Source: Zygnema cylindricum
Taxonomy: Eukaryota; Streptophyta; Zygnematophyceae; Zygnematales; Zygnemataceae
DNA length: 45,523 nt
NCBI GenBank assembly: GCA_037447655.1
Contig: JBBHKE010003481.1
Coordinates: 1-45,523 of the forward strand
Direction: 5' to 3'
Of this stretch, positions 10,779 through 20,803 are shown piece by piece; position 1 is the stretch's first letter, and each line of letters opens with the position of its first letter. Under the pieces are notes generated by a model. The model saw only the letters and a program-made list of their open reading frames with translations, was not told the origin of the DNA and did not search any database. Made by a program: the position numbers and the translations under genes.

Positions 10779-10802
10779 ACTAAGTCTAAAGCTTTAGGGG
10801 AG
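10779..10802 (+). other. Copia-B interior end and polypurine tract
   Basis: The sequence ending in TTTAGGGGAG lies directly before the TGTTG of the 3' LTR. That is the place and composition of a plus-strand polypurine tract. Confidence 0.65.
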
Positions 10803-11780
10803 TGTTGTTTTTCGAAAGCTTTAAGTCACAGCTGTTTTATAGGACGACGGAAAAATAGATCTATATGGACACGCGTCGTCACTTGAAGCACAGTGTAGGT
10901 TTTTGAATGGTACCGACAACGCAGCTGCGACGCAGATGGAACAAGCGCAGATGCAGTTATTTTTGATATGGTTTGTACGGACGAACGTAGCCTGCGATGC
11001 AACGGGAAAAACGCAACTGCTGATATTTTGGTACAGGACAACGCAGTTGCTACGGAACAAGATAAACGCAGCTGCGGCTATTTTTGGTATGAGACTGCGT
11101 AGCTGCTACGAAGTCGCAGATATTTGATGTGGTCATGATTTGAGCTGCGCTGCTACGGTTGATATTAATCGAGTCAACAGGCGAAATTCATAAGAGAACA
11201 ATTAAGTGACGCGCTAACAGATGCTCTGCAAACACCCGTATGGACGTACCCAATCAATTGTCACTAAGCTAGGCGACAAGTATTTGAACAAATCACCTAT
11301 ATAGGATTCTCAGTAATATTGATTGTACAGTGATAGATTAGTTTTAGCGTGATCAGAAGCACTTAGACCTTAGTGGCAGTTTAGTTCTTTAGGACGTATC
11401 TTTTAGGAACAATTGTATCTGCGGTACAGCACTATGTAGTAGGAGAACTGAGTGAAGAGTATAAGACTTAGGGCGTAGAACATTTTATGTATCCAGACTT
11501 CCAGACTATGTAATCTGCAGACTGGTTTTGGGAAACTTCTGAGTTGCATATCTTAGGGTATGTTGGATCAATTCAGCTAAATCTTTGGGAGTTGTCAGTC
11601 TTTGTAATATTCTATTCTGTGGTATAGTTTGAAGCAATTTTTTTTTTATTGAGTCAGATTTGGTGAGCAGTAGAAAATAGTTGTTTAATAGGATTCTTGA
11701 TAAGATTCTGTGAGTGAGATTATGTCTACTTCCACTACTACTGCTGAAGCTTCACCTGCTCCAGTGGTTGTAGAACTACA
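10803..11780 (+). mobile_element. Copia-B 3' LTR
   Basis: About 978 bp, TGTTGTTTTT to ACTACA, matching the 5' LTR at 2502-3476 along its length with scattered substitutions. It is followed by CAATG, the target duplication partner of CATTG at 2497-2501, and then by the continuation of the Copia-A LTR. Confidence 0.85.
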
Positions 11781-11785
11781 CAATG

Positions 11786-12453
11786 TATGACATGGCCAAC
11801 CATGCGACACATGTCATATATGGATTCGTTGTTGTAATCCGCAGAGATGCCGTAATCCAATGTGGTCGTGCCACGTGGCAATCGATGTGGCGGTGACCAA
11901 AAACTGCCAAAATCGTATTCCGTGATCTCGGCATCCTTCGCGGCCCTCCGATTGAAACCAAGTTTTAATCGCAGCCGTTATAAATCGTTGCGCGATATTT
12001 GTTTCATTATCGAAACAAAATGCGCGGTATCCGTTTGGGAACCATACCACTCCGTACTTTACAAAGCTGTATCCATGCACGACGTCTATAGTTACAGTTA
12101 AATGAATTAGTTAAAGCTTCACAGTTTATATATTTTTCAAACCCTATATGTCTCAGCACCGATTCTAGACTATAGGATAAAGCTACCATCTATTTCAGAC
12201 TTGACGGACGACAGGTACCAAGATCAAATCCTGGGTCTGACAAGTATATTTTGGTAAATCTACCAAAATCTACCACCTGTCTCTTTATCTCTTAAGCAGC
12301 ATATGGAGCCATGGCTTTAGCTTCCTCTTTAACTTTCAGTGAATGTGACAAGTGTGGGAGCTGAAGAGAGGAGTTAGAAGCAGACTACCTCGGCTTTTTT
12401 TCTATCTTCATTTTAGACCTAGAAAATACTAAAAATAAATATTAATTTCCACA
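11786..12453 (-). mobile_element. Copia-A 3' LTR of element D, part 2
   Basis: Resumes at TATGACATGGCC, exactly where part 1 stopped at 2501 when compared with 16086-16100. It ends TTTCCACA, next to the minus-strand purine tract (TTCCTCTTA read in reverse complement). It has a CCACGTGG box at 11871-11878 and a degenerate tRNA-like module near 12171-12245 (GATCAAATCCTGG). Confidence 0.85.
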
Positions 12454-12489
12454 TTCCTCTTATTTTCTAGTCACTTTTTATTTTCAGAC

Positions 12490-13930
12490 CACACTACTCC
12501 CGCTAAAAAATTAGCTTAGGGGAAGGCACAAGTCTGGTCATCATATCTGCTTTTATCTCGCTATTTGATCTCTACTCTAAACTGATTATTTGGTTTTCTA
12601 CCTTCTCTCTAACAAAATTGAGTCTAATGTCCATGTGTTTGGCTATTAAATGATGTTAAGGATTTGCAGCAATAGCCATTGCTGCCTGATTATCACAAAT
12701 AACTTTCTGCACACCACTCTTAAGGTGATTAAGTTCACCAAGCAAAATCTTGACCCACATCAATTCTTTTACAACAGAGCATGAGGCCATGAACTCAGCC
12801 TCAATGATGGACTGAGCAATGACCTTTTGTTGCTTGCTGCTCCAGCAACAAGCCCCATCACCCACATACAATACATACCCAGACGTGCATCTCCTTATTG
12901 AAGCATCCCCATAGCTGGCATTACTTGAAGTGGTGATGTTTGTATTGTTCCCTCCTAAGTGCAACCATAAATCTCTAATCCCTATGAGATATCCAAAGAC
13001 TCTTTTAGCTGCCTCCCAATGTTTGTTAGTGGGAGCATTAAGACTCCTACTTAGTACTCTTACATATGCGGCTAGTTCGAGACGAGTATAATTCATGAAA
13101 TATATTAGGTTGCCCACTATTTGTCTATAAAGGATGGTTTGCATAAATCTTTTCTCTTCTGGGCCTACCTCATCATCCAAGATTATAACTCTCTTTTCCA
13201 CACTCCCCTCACTTGTCTTCTTTAGTTCCATAGGAGTGGTACAACTATTAGCCTTGTTCATTTGGAATTTTTCTAACATGCGTCCTATGGCCTCCTTTTG
13301 AGTTAATCTTATTATCTTTCTATCTCTGTCTCTCTCTACCTGAAATCCCAAAATATACCTTGCTTCTCCCATATCGTTCATCTCAAATCATCTTTTTAGA
13401 TCTTTTTTCAACTAATTTATTTTATCCAAAGATTTACTTCAAACAAGCAAATCATCAACATAAATTGCAATAAAAATAATTCTTTCCTCATCTTCAAACA
13501 AACAAATTGAGTGATCTGAGATAATCCGTAAATATCATAAACTTGTAAGAAACTTTTCAAGCTTCTTGTTCCATTGTCGGGGCGCTTGTTTCAGAAATAC
13601 AAAGATTTGATCAATCGGCATACCAGGCTCTCCTCCCCTCGCTCCACAAATCCTTGGAGTTGTCGTATAAAAATCTCCTCTTCCAACTCTCGATGTAAGA
13701 AGAGTGTCTTGATGTCCATCTGATGCACTTCCATGTCTTGTGCTGCCGCCATACTGAGAAGTATCCGAACAGAGGGAAACTTGACGACCGGAGCAAAAGT
13801 CTCCTCGTAGTCAATTCCCTCTTTCTAGGTAAATCCCTTCGCCACTAACTAAGCCTTATAGCGCTCAATGGTGTTATCCGTGTTGAGTTTCAATTTGAAT
13901 ACCCACTTATACTCGATTGGCTTCCTATCG
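12490..13930 (-). pseudogene. Copia-A (D) RT and RNase H, broken
   Basis: The RT part runs from about 13930 to 13380 with frame breaks. HQMDIKT and the catalytic YVDD (near 13449-13466) can be read. The segment 12656-13381 is one open frame from MNDMGEARYILGF through the connection (LNAPTNKHWEAAKRV) into RNase H. In RNase H the first catalytic Asp is Asn (SSNASYGD). The Glu (EAEFMAS) and Asp (CDNQAA) remain. A stop at 12656 cuts the last block, after which HHLIAKHMDIRL is still readable. It would have copied the element RNA; it is now inactive. Confidence 0.85.
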
Positions 13931-14450
13931 AGGGACAATCAACCAATTCCCACGTTTTGGCTGCCATAATCAAAGCCATCTCCTCATTAATGTTTGCCTT
14001 CCACCAATTCCTCTCAGGACATTTCATCGCCTCAACATAAGTGTGGGGTTCATCGAGATGAGACAATTTGGTTACCTTGTTGTTAACTTATTTCTGTTGC
14101 AGTCTTTTGTTCTTCCTTCCGCCTTCAATCTTTCATGCCAGAATGGATGGCTCTCGTGGATTCTTTCGAATAGTTTTGACTTCTCCCATATCCCTCGATT
14201 TCGAGTCTATTTCCACCATGTCATCCGCTTCTGTTCTAGTAAGCATTAGGGGTTCAACGGTTGAATCCTCCTCGGTTTGATTTGTGCCTGCAAGATCATC
14301 ATCTTCTCGAAAACTTGGATAGTTAGGAAGCTCAAAGTCATCAGAATTTTTTGACTAAAATCTGATTTTGATTGTCTTTGTATGCTTAAAAGGATCTGTA
14401 GATTTCCCTTCATCCATGACCACAAGATGTTTTACTGCGATTATATCTTC
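13931..14450 (-). pseudogene. Copia-A (D) integrase-RT linker
   Basis: Low-conservation, acidic linker between integrase and RT. It matches 31106-31548 and, in the opposite orientation, 8336-8720. Shared blocks include the region corresponding to KHLVVMDEG and the Ser/Glu-rich stretch. Several stops. Confidence 0.65.
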
Positions 14451-15330
14451 TCTCTTGAGATCATAGACAACTGTATCCTTTTACATCTTTATCATATCCT
14501 AGCAGATATCCTGGTTTTCCTTTCGGATCTAGCTTCCAATTTGATCGATATGTGTCTAGGCTAAATACTTGACTACCGAAAACCTTTAAGTGTGAAACAT
14601 CTTGTTTTCGGCTAGTCAATCTCTCATAAGGAGTTTGGCCTTTTATTGCTAAGGTAAGAACTCTCTTCTTGAGATAATTTGCATAGTTCATAGATTCGGC
14701 CCAAAATCTCCTTCCTATTTTCTTATCTGAGAGCATACTTCTGGCACTATCAGTTATAGTTCGATTTAACCTCTCGGCTACACCATTCAGCTAAGGAATT
14801 TTAGAAACTTTTGGTGTTGCACTCTATCTTCTCTCAGAAAATCCTCAAACTGATTGGGGGTATACTCTCCCCCATTATCACTCCTTACTCTCTTAATAGG
14901 GGTTTCATGGAGTTTCTTACTCCATGCCTTATATTCTTAGGGTTTTGTGGGGCCTCTAATTTTTTTTTCAAAAAATACACTCTAGAGTATCGGAACCAAT
15001 CTTCAGTGATTGTCATCATAAACCTTTTACCACCGGGTGAGGGCACTTTGGCCGGTCACCAAATACCAGTGTGTACCAAGTCTAACACTTTTTCCCCTTT
15101 ATAAGTGGCTTCCTTTGGGAAGGGTTATCTGTGTGCTTTACCTTGAGCACAACCACTACAGTCACTTATGTTTTCACTTTCTCCGAACTGAATTCCTTCC
15201 ACTATTCCAATCTTTTTTATTTCTTTCAACTTATCTAAATGCACATGTCCAAGCCTCTTATGCCACAACATAATATCATGAACACCACCATAGTAAAGTT
15301 TATTCTTTTCATTGCTTAAAATCAGCCTAA
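14451..15330 (-). pseudogene. Copia-A (D) integrase, broken
   Basis: Integrase read leftwards. The zinc finger (LWHKRLGHVHLDKL, then CSGCAQGKAH, near 15140-15290) is complete. The first catalytic Asp appears replaced (VHTGIW instead of VHTDIW). The second (SDNGGEY) and the Glu block (VAERLNR) can be read in shifted frames. The segment 14461-14736 is an open C-terminal part (RRFWAESMNYANYLKKRV, then DVSHLKVFGSQVF). Confidence 0.8.
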
Positions 15331-15708
15331 CATCCCTTGGCTACCTTTTTCAGCAGTGAAATAAACTTCCTCCTTAAAGCTAGCAGAAAAGGTTCCCTTC
15401 CTATTGCTAGTCTCAAAACAAACATTGAGATAAGGTTTTTATTTAACTCTGGAATAAACAACACATCAAAGAATGTCACTATGGATGTCTTTCCCTCCAC
15501 TAAGACTTTCAGATCTATCGATCCTACCATAGTAGTAGTGACTACCCTTCATCCCCATACTCTATCTCTACGGTGGGAATCTTTCTCATCTTAGTAAAGG
15601 TGTTTATCCTTACACATGTGCATGGAGGCACCGGAATCCACAATCCAACCTCTTTCACTTTTAATACCTCCAAAAGCACACTTCTGCTTTCGGGGAATTT
15701 CGACCTCT
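15327..15708 (-). pseudogene. Copia-A (D) protease, gag missing
   Basis: The protease N-terminus lies next to the LTR: the region near 15600-15660 encodes the DSGAS-type active site with the ...MHMC context. It is followed by VLVEGKTSIVTFFDVLFIPELNKNLIS (15327-15530), the copia protease C-terminal block. The LTR joins at 15708/15709 to the short segment before the protease (the part encoding KCAFGG in other copies). The whole Gag and the PBS are therefore deleted. Confidence 0.75.
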
Positions 15709-16760
15709 TGCAACTGTGGGACTTCCATAGGTCCTTAGAAGAGGCAGCTCACACGAAGCCTCTGGGATAACCCTGACCCTATTAAGTTTCAGCAAGAATA
15801 ACTGCCACACTGACAGACAAAAACTCTGACCACCATTTTCCTTGTGAAAGCAAGACTCCCTTGAGTCTATAGCAAAAGGAATCTCTCAATTTGCTCCCCT
15901 GAGCAGTAAGTTATGGAGGGTCAAAGTTGACCTTTTGTACACAGGCTCTCTGAGAGAGAGGGTCCTATCTACCAAATTTTTCTAATTCCTATCTCTCTCT
16001 AAAACTCTATCTACTTAAGTACGGCACTTATCAAAATACTATGTTGTACAAAAAGGTACAAGTGTCAGTGCACTTTCTGTACGGTCATTGTACGACATGG
16101 GCAACCACTTGACACATGTCATATCTGGATTCGTTCGTGTAATCCGCGAGATGGCCTAATCCAATGTGGTCGTGGCACGTGTCAATCAATGTGGCAGTTA
16201 CTAAAAACCGTCAAAATCTTATTCCGCAATCTCGGCATCCTTCGCGGCCGTCCTATCGAAATCAGGTTTTAATCGTAGCCGTCATAAATCATTGCGCGAT
16301 ATTTGTTTCGCTATCGAAGCAAAATGCGCGGTATCCCTTTCGGAACCATACCGTACTCTGTACTTTACAAACTTGTATCCATGCGCGACGTCTATAGTTA
16401 CAGTTAAATGAATTAGGTCCCGCTTCATAGATTATATGTTTGTCAAACCCTATATGTCTCAGCACTGATCCTATACTATAGGATAAAGCTACAGGCTATT
16501 TCAAACTTGACAAGCGCCATATACCAGGATCAAATCCTGGGTCTGTCAAGAATATTTTGGTAAATCTACCAAAATCTACCACTTGTCTCTCTATCTCTTA
16601 AGCGCCATAGGCAGCCATGGCTCTAGCTTCCTTTTCAACTTTCAGTGACTGCGACAAGTGTGGGAGCTGAAGAGAGGAGTTAGAAGCAGACTGTCTTGGC
16701 TTCTTTTGTGTCTTTCATTTTAGACCTAGAAAATACTATAAATAACCTTTAATTTCTACA
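15709..16760 (-). mobile_element. Copia-A 5' LTR of element D
   Basis: 1052 bp, TGCAACTGTG to TTTCTACA, the right LTR of element D, followed by the target duplication ATTGA. It carries a CACGTG box at 16176-16181 and a tRNA-like module near 16487-16556 (GGATAAAGC, then GGATCAAATCCTGGG). Confidence 0.9.
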
Positions 16761-16765
16761 ATTGA

Positions 16766-17337
16766 TAGCTCATAATCCACGATAGAGACAAATTGAATAC
16801 TCAATACAATAAACTCATATTAACTCAATCCTTAAACATTATATTTCTCTTAATTCATTCTTCTTTAATTGACTTTTAATTGATTCCTAATTTTCTCTCT
16901 TATTTAATTCAATCTAACTCACACGATGGCTTTTTAACTTAGCCTCGAAAGCAATCTAGAACAATATTTCTAAAAGCGTCACAATGTACTTAGACACAAA
17001 TATGGTACAACGCAAAATTAAACTACTAGAAATAAAACTGACAAATTCCTATATAACAAACTTAACTTTCACGAAATGAAACTACTAGATGAACATCGCG
17101 CGAAACGAAACTTCCCGAAGTACAAAAATTTAGAACTTTAATGAAACACAACAAAACAAATCAAATCAAATAGCGTACACAAGAAACGTACACGCACGAA
17201 ATGCTAAATCAAACTAAACGAAACTAAACCAAAATAAGCAAATCAAAGCACGACCAAATCTAAATCCATACTAAATACGAACCAAAATTACGTAAACATA
17301 GATTTAACAATTGTAAATCCTAAAAGTTTTCACATGC
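16766..17337. other. AT-rich stretch, probably Copia-J LTR remainder and flank
   Basis: No coding similarity. The first part should be the continuation of the Copia-J LTR interrupted at 2043, but its outer end could not be placed. The rest is A-rich with repeated AAACGAAACTAAA-like words. Nothing else seen. Confidence 0.4.
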
Positions 17338-17745
17338 AGCACAGGTGTGGAAAGAGCTAGAAGAAACTTATCAAATTTCAACGTTACATCAACAGACTTT
17401 GATTGATCAAGAGATAAATAGGTATAGTTATAATGGAGGAGCTATAATAGACTATGCTAATGGATTTCAACGTTTGTACAATGAAGCAACTGGAACAAGG
17501 AAAGTATATCCCGTTCAAGTACAAGTGTTCCTGTTCAAGTACAAGTGTTTCAGTTAGTGTGCAGACTACCAATAGAATACATGGATGTGTTACAACAGTT
17601 GCAAACAAAGAATAACAGTATTTGGAAGTGGTCACAATCACTAGGTCTTATTCTAGTAGAAAAATCTAGTATTAAGATTATAGGAGGGGGTGTATCTCAA
17701 ACTCAAGCACTCAATGCACAAAACAAGAAGAAATGGTAAACTAAC
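17338..17745 (+). pseudogene. Copia-C gag fragment
   Basis: A partial Gag: VWKELEETYQISTLHQQTLIDQEINRYSYNGG, then DYANGFQRLYNEATG, matching the middle of copia Gag (compare QQLANQKINAYVYKW in Copia-A). The N-terminus, PBS and 5' LTR are missing. A 20-bp tandem duplication at 17513-17552 shifts the frame. No zinc knuckle was recognised. Confidence 0.7.
17513..17552. repeat. 20-bp tandem duplication in Copia-C gag
   Basis: GTTCAAGTACAAGTGTTC plus two bases occurs at 17513-17532 and again from 17533 with one change. The period (20) breaks the frame. Confidence 0.9.
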
Positions 17746-17859
17746 CCTGGGGGGGTGGATGCAATACAAATTGAAAGTTCAAATTTCCATATTTTGTATG
17801 TGGGAAAATAGAACATTAGAAGTCTGAGTGTCTGATGAGGCGATCTCACACAAAACAAT

Positions 17860-18180
17860 AAGGTGGAGTGGATAATGAAATCGGGAGCGTCCATGCATAT
17901 CTGCAAAGACCAGGAATAGTTCATATCTCTCGAAAGTATATCTCCCATCAAAATTTTTTGTGGGAATGAATCTACACAAATTGCCAAATCGAAAAGAAAA
18001 GTGTTTTTGTCAGCTAAAATAGAAATATAAGTATTTCTTAGGATGCTTAAGAATGCATTATTTGTTCCAGATTTCCAAAAAATATGTTTTCTACATCTTT
18101 GGCTGTAAAAAAAAGGATACAGAATAGTTATGGAAGATAAAAACATATAGTAAGCAAAGTTGGGAAAGATATTTTAGAAT
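17860..18180 (+). pseudogene. Copia-C protease remnant
   Basis: IMKSGASMHICKD marks the protease active site, with the catalytic Asp replaced by Lys. FVPDF then follows near 18060 in another frame. Several stops. The context and order (after gag, before integrase) support the call. Confidence 0.7.
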
Positions 18181-18485
18181 GAGAAATAGGTTACAACAAT
18201 ATGTTTAGGATAACACATAGAGATAATCTAAAAAATTCGTATGGCCTGTATACGCGTGTTATGTGATAAAATGGTACTGTGGCATAAACAAATGGGTCAC
18301 ACTAATTATGAAAAAGTAGAAAAAATGCGAAGCAATGAGTAGTCAAATGATTAGATTACAAGGCAGAATCAGAAAAACAAGACATGCAATGGATGCTCTT
18401 TAAGAAAAATTCACACACTACCTTTTCCAAAAATTGCAAGCACTAGATCAGAAATAGTCTTAGGAGTGATTCACTCAGATATCTC

Positions 18486-18523
18486 GGGGCCTACTAAGAA
18501 GGAGGGGGCCTACTAAGAAGGAG
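18486..18523. repeat. 19-bp perfect tandem duplication in Copia-C integrase
   Basis: GGGGCCTACTAAGAAGGAG at 18486-18504 and 18505-18523, identical. It breaks the frame after the first catalytic Asp. Confidence 0.95.
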
Positions 18524-18791
18524 TCATTAAGAAGAAAAAGATTTATGATAACTTTCACTGATGATTGATTTGGTCTAGGTTTTCTAGATTATTTTCTAGA
18601 GTATCAAACATAAATCAAAAGTTTTTGGAGTCTTCAAGGAGTATAAAGCACGATGCAAGAAACTACAAGGACGACCAATACTTGAGTTAAAAACTGATAA
18701 CGTTGGAGAATATTAGTCCACGAAATTTCGCCATCAGTATGATGGCAGATCAAGGAGTGGATCTCAAGTTCTGGGCTGAAGCACTTAACTG

Positions 18792-18857
18792 TGCAAATCA
18801 TTTCAAAAACCTACAAAGTACCTCTGCAAATCATTTCAAAAACCTACAAAGTACCTC
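18792..18857. repeat. 33-bp perfect tandem duplication in Copia-C integrase
   Basis: The unit starting TGCAAATCATTTC at 18792-18824 is repeated exactly at 18825-18857. Eleven codons are added in frame (ANHFKNLQSTS twice). Confidence 0.95.
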
Positions 18858-19107
18858 TGCAAACCCTGAAGGAAAAACATCATTTGAGTTATTGCATGGT
18901 AGAATCATAGATGTTCCTCATTTCAAAGTATTTGGAAGTAATGTATTTAGTTTGAGTAATGACATGACAAAATGGATGATGGAACCAAAAAGAGTTCCAA
19001 GTATCCTTTTAGGATATGATGATGAAGCAAAAGGTTGTATAATTTATGATCTAGAAACTCAAGTAGTAAAAGCAGCCAGAATCATCTTAGTAAAAGATAA
19101 AGGATAG

Positions 19108-20480
19108 ACAATTGATCCATTTATTGAAAAAAATCAGAATACAGTCCAAGAATATATCTTACTAGATCTAAACAAAGAGAAAGACAATGCTAAAGAAAAT
19201 GAATATAAGAAACAACAGACAAGGAAGATGTTATAATCCCTAAAATAGTCAGTAATCTAAAGGGAAGAATCGATACAGGACCATCTATTCCACCATCACA
19301 ATTTCCCGAAGGAAGACGAACTAGCTCAAGAAACAAAGATGCAAATATAGCTTATGCTTTTTCTTCTCAATCTGGAGAACCTCTCACGTAATAGGACGCA
19401 TTTAACTGTAAAGATAGTGGGAGATGGAAAAAAGCTATCAATGAGGAGATAACTTCTATCATGTTTGCTCAGACTTGGGAATTGGTAGAATTACCAGCAA
19501 AAAGGAAGGCCATTGGATGTAAATGGGTGTTTAAACTTAGGCCATTGGATGTAAATGGGTGTTTAAACTTAAAGTGAACCTTGATTATACAATAGACAAA
19601 TTTAGAGCTAGGTTAGTAGCTAAAGGGTATACTAAAAATAAATGAATAGATTTTAGTGAGACTTTCTCACTAGTCGGAAGATTTCCATCTGTGAGAATAT
19701 TACGTATTATAGCTGCCTCATAGAATATGGAGGTCTATTAGATGGACGTTAAAATAGCTTTTCTAAATGGTGAAATTGAAGAGGAAATCTACATGCAACA
19801 ACCAGAAGGTTTTATAGAACTAGGAAAAGAAAGGCTTGTATGAAAATTAGTTAAAGCTTTGTATGGGTTAAAGCAAGCCCCTTGAAAATGGAACTTGAAA
19901 TTGGATCAGTTTTTATCACAAATAGGATACAAGAGATTTAATTCAGATCATTCGATCTATATTTTACCAGACAAAGACGGAAAGATAATTTACGTAGAAG
20001 TATATATAGATGACCTACTAATTATCTCTAAGTCCAAAGAAAAAATAGTGAACTTAAAGAACAATTGAACTAAGAATTTGACATGAAAGACTTAGGGGAG
20101 GCTAAGTATATCATACGGATACAAGTACAAAGAAATAGAGATAAATGGATTATGAAATTGACACAAAAGGAAGCAATAGGTAACATGTTAAAAGGGTTTA
20201 GGCTTGAAAAAGCAAATGGTTGTCTAACTCTGTTAGACACAAAGAAAGGAGAAGAGACACCACACCAAGATGTAGAAGAAAAGACTAAGCTTACTATGTC
20301 ATATCGGGAAGTAGTTGGCAGTCTCATATACTTTATGAACTCCACCCGTCTCGATATTGCAGTAGCTGTAGGAATACTCAGTAGAAAACTTCAAACCCTA
20401 CAAAAACTGATTGGGAAATGGCCAAAGAAGTTCTACGATATCTTAAAGGAACTCGACAGCTACGGTTACATGTAGTAGGG
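19108..20480 (+). pseudogene. Copia-C linker and reverse transcriptase
   Basis: The linker (19108-19400) ends in FPEGRRTSSRN, matching the pre-RT block of the other families. RT blocks in order: WKKAINEEITSIM, AIGCKWVFKL, RARLVAKGYTK, the HQMDVK-like block as YXMDVKIAFLNGEIEEE, KALYGLKQAP, and YIDD in VYIDDLLIISKS (near 20000-20020), so the catalytic aspartates are kept. 20083-20475 is open (MKDLGEAKYIIRIQ to the connection). Many stops and a 32-bp duplication interrupt it. Confidence 0.85.
19507..19570. repeat. 32-bp perfect tandem duplication in Copia-C RT
   Basis: The unit starting AGGCCATTGGATG occurs at 19507-19538 and 19539-19570. It repeats the codons for IGCKWVFKL and breaks the frame. 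Confidence 0.95.
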
Positions 20481-20803
20481 GAGGAAGTCTCCATGAAATC
20501 ATGGAGTGATGCCAGCTATGGAGACGATATTACTAGGAAGTCAACATCAGGCTATGTATTAAAGATAGGAGGAGGAACTTAGGAGAAGGAACTTACTGCT
20601 GGAGCAGTAAGCTTCAAAAAGTTACTAAATAGTCTACCATGGAATCTAAGTTTTTAGCAATTAGCATGGGTGTTAAAGAATTTATATGGGTAAGGAGCTT
20701 CAAAAAGTTACTGCACAGTCTACTATGGAATCTATTTTTTTATCAATTAGCATGGGTGTTAAAGAATTTATATGGGTAAGGTCTCTATTACAAGAGTTAA
20801 GGT
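20481..20803 (+). pseudogene. Copia-C RNase H, part 1
   Basis: Contains the region for SWSDASYGDDITRKST (near 20495-20550), the first catalytic block of RNase H, then the stretch for ESKFLAISMGVKEFIWV, which is present twice because of an 86-bp duplication. It breaks off at 20803 at an insertion and resumes at 22540. Confidence 0.75.
20610..20781. repeat. 86-bp tandem duplication in Copia-C RNase H
   Basis: Copies at 20610-20695 and 20696-20781, starting AGCTTCAAAAAGTTACT and ending TATATGGGTAAGG. They differ at several positions, so this duplication is older than the perfect ones. Confidence 0.9.

Larger units (their letters stand above)
2502..11780 (+). mobile_element. Copia-B element, plus strand, rearranged interior
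   Basis: Both LTRs start TGTTGTTTTTCGAAAGC (2502 and 10803). The 5' LTR is followed by a half-tRNA PBS and the 3' LTR is preceded by a purine tract (TTTAGGGGAG). The flanks are CATTG (2497-2501) and CAATG (11781-11785), a 5-bp target duplication with one mismatch. The Copia-A LTR resumes on the right in register. The interior keeps gag, protease and integrase (3482-5964) but has no RT or RNase H of its own. From 5965 to 10778 it holds gypsy and Copia-A fragments. Confidence 0.85.
2044..16760 (-). mobile_element. Copia-A element D (minus strand), split by Copia-B
   Basis: A minus-strand Ty1/copia element whose ends are TGCAATTCTGAG at 2044 and TTTCTACA at 16760. It is flanked by a perfect 5-bp target duplication, ATTGA, at 2039-2043 and 16761-16765. 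Its 3' LTR (left) is 2044-2501 plus 11786-12453. The interior runs leftwards from 15708 to 12454: protease, integrase, linker, RT, RNase H. Its 5' LTR is 15709-16760. The left LTR is interrupted by Copia-B (2502-11780). Gag and the PBS are missing: the 5' LTR end is joined directly to sequence just before the protease. All pol domains carry stops or shifts. Confidence 0.85.
18240..19107 (+). pseudogene. Copia-C integrase, internally deleted
   Basis: The zinc finger is complete (LWHKQMGHTNYE, then CNGCSLRK). The first Asp (VIHSDISGP) and second (KTDNVGEY) are present. Right after that the sequence jumps to the segment SMMADQGVDLKFWAEALNCA, so the block with the catalytic Glu is deleted. The segment 18703-19107 is open and reads through the C-terminal part (DVPHFKVFGSNVFSLSND). 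It contains an in-frame 33-bp duplication. A further 19-bp duplication at 18486-18523 shifts the frame upstream. Confidence 0.8.

Noticed and set aside
9570-19845. UGA read as cysteine (TGA at Cys positions at 9576 and near 19842)
   Set aside because: Other in-frame TGA codons fall at Gly and Arg positions, and TAG/TAA stops are as common, so this is ordinary decay rather than a variant code.
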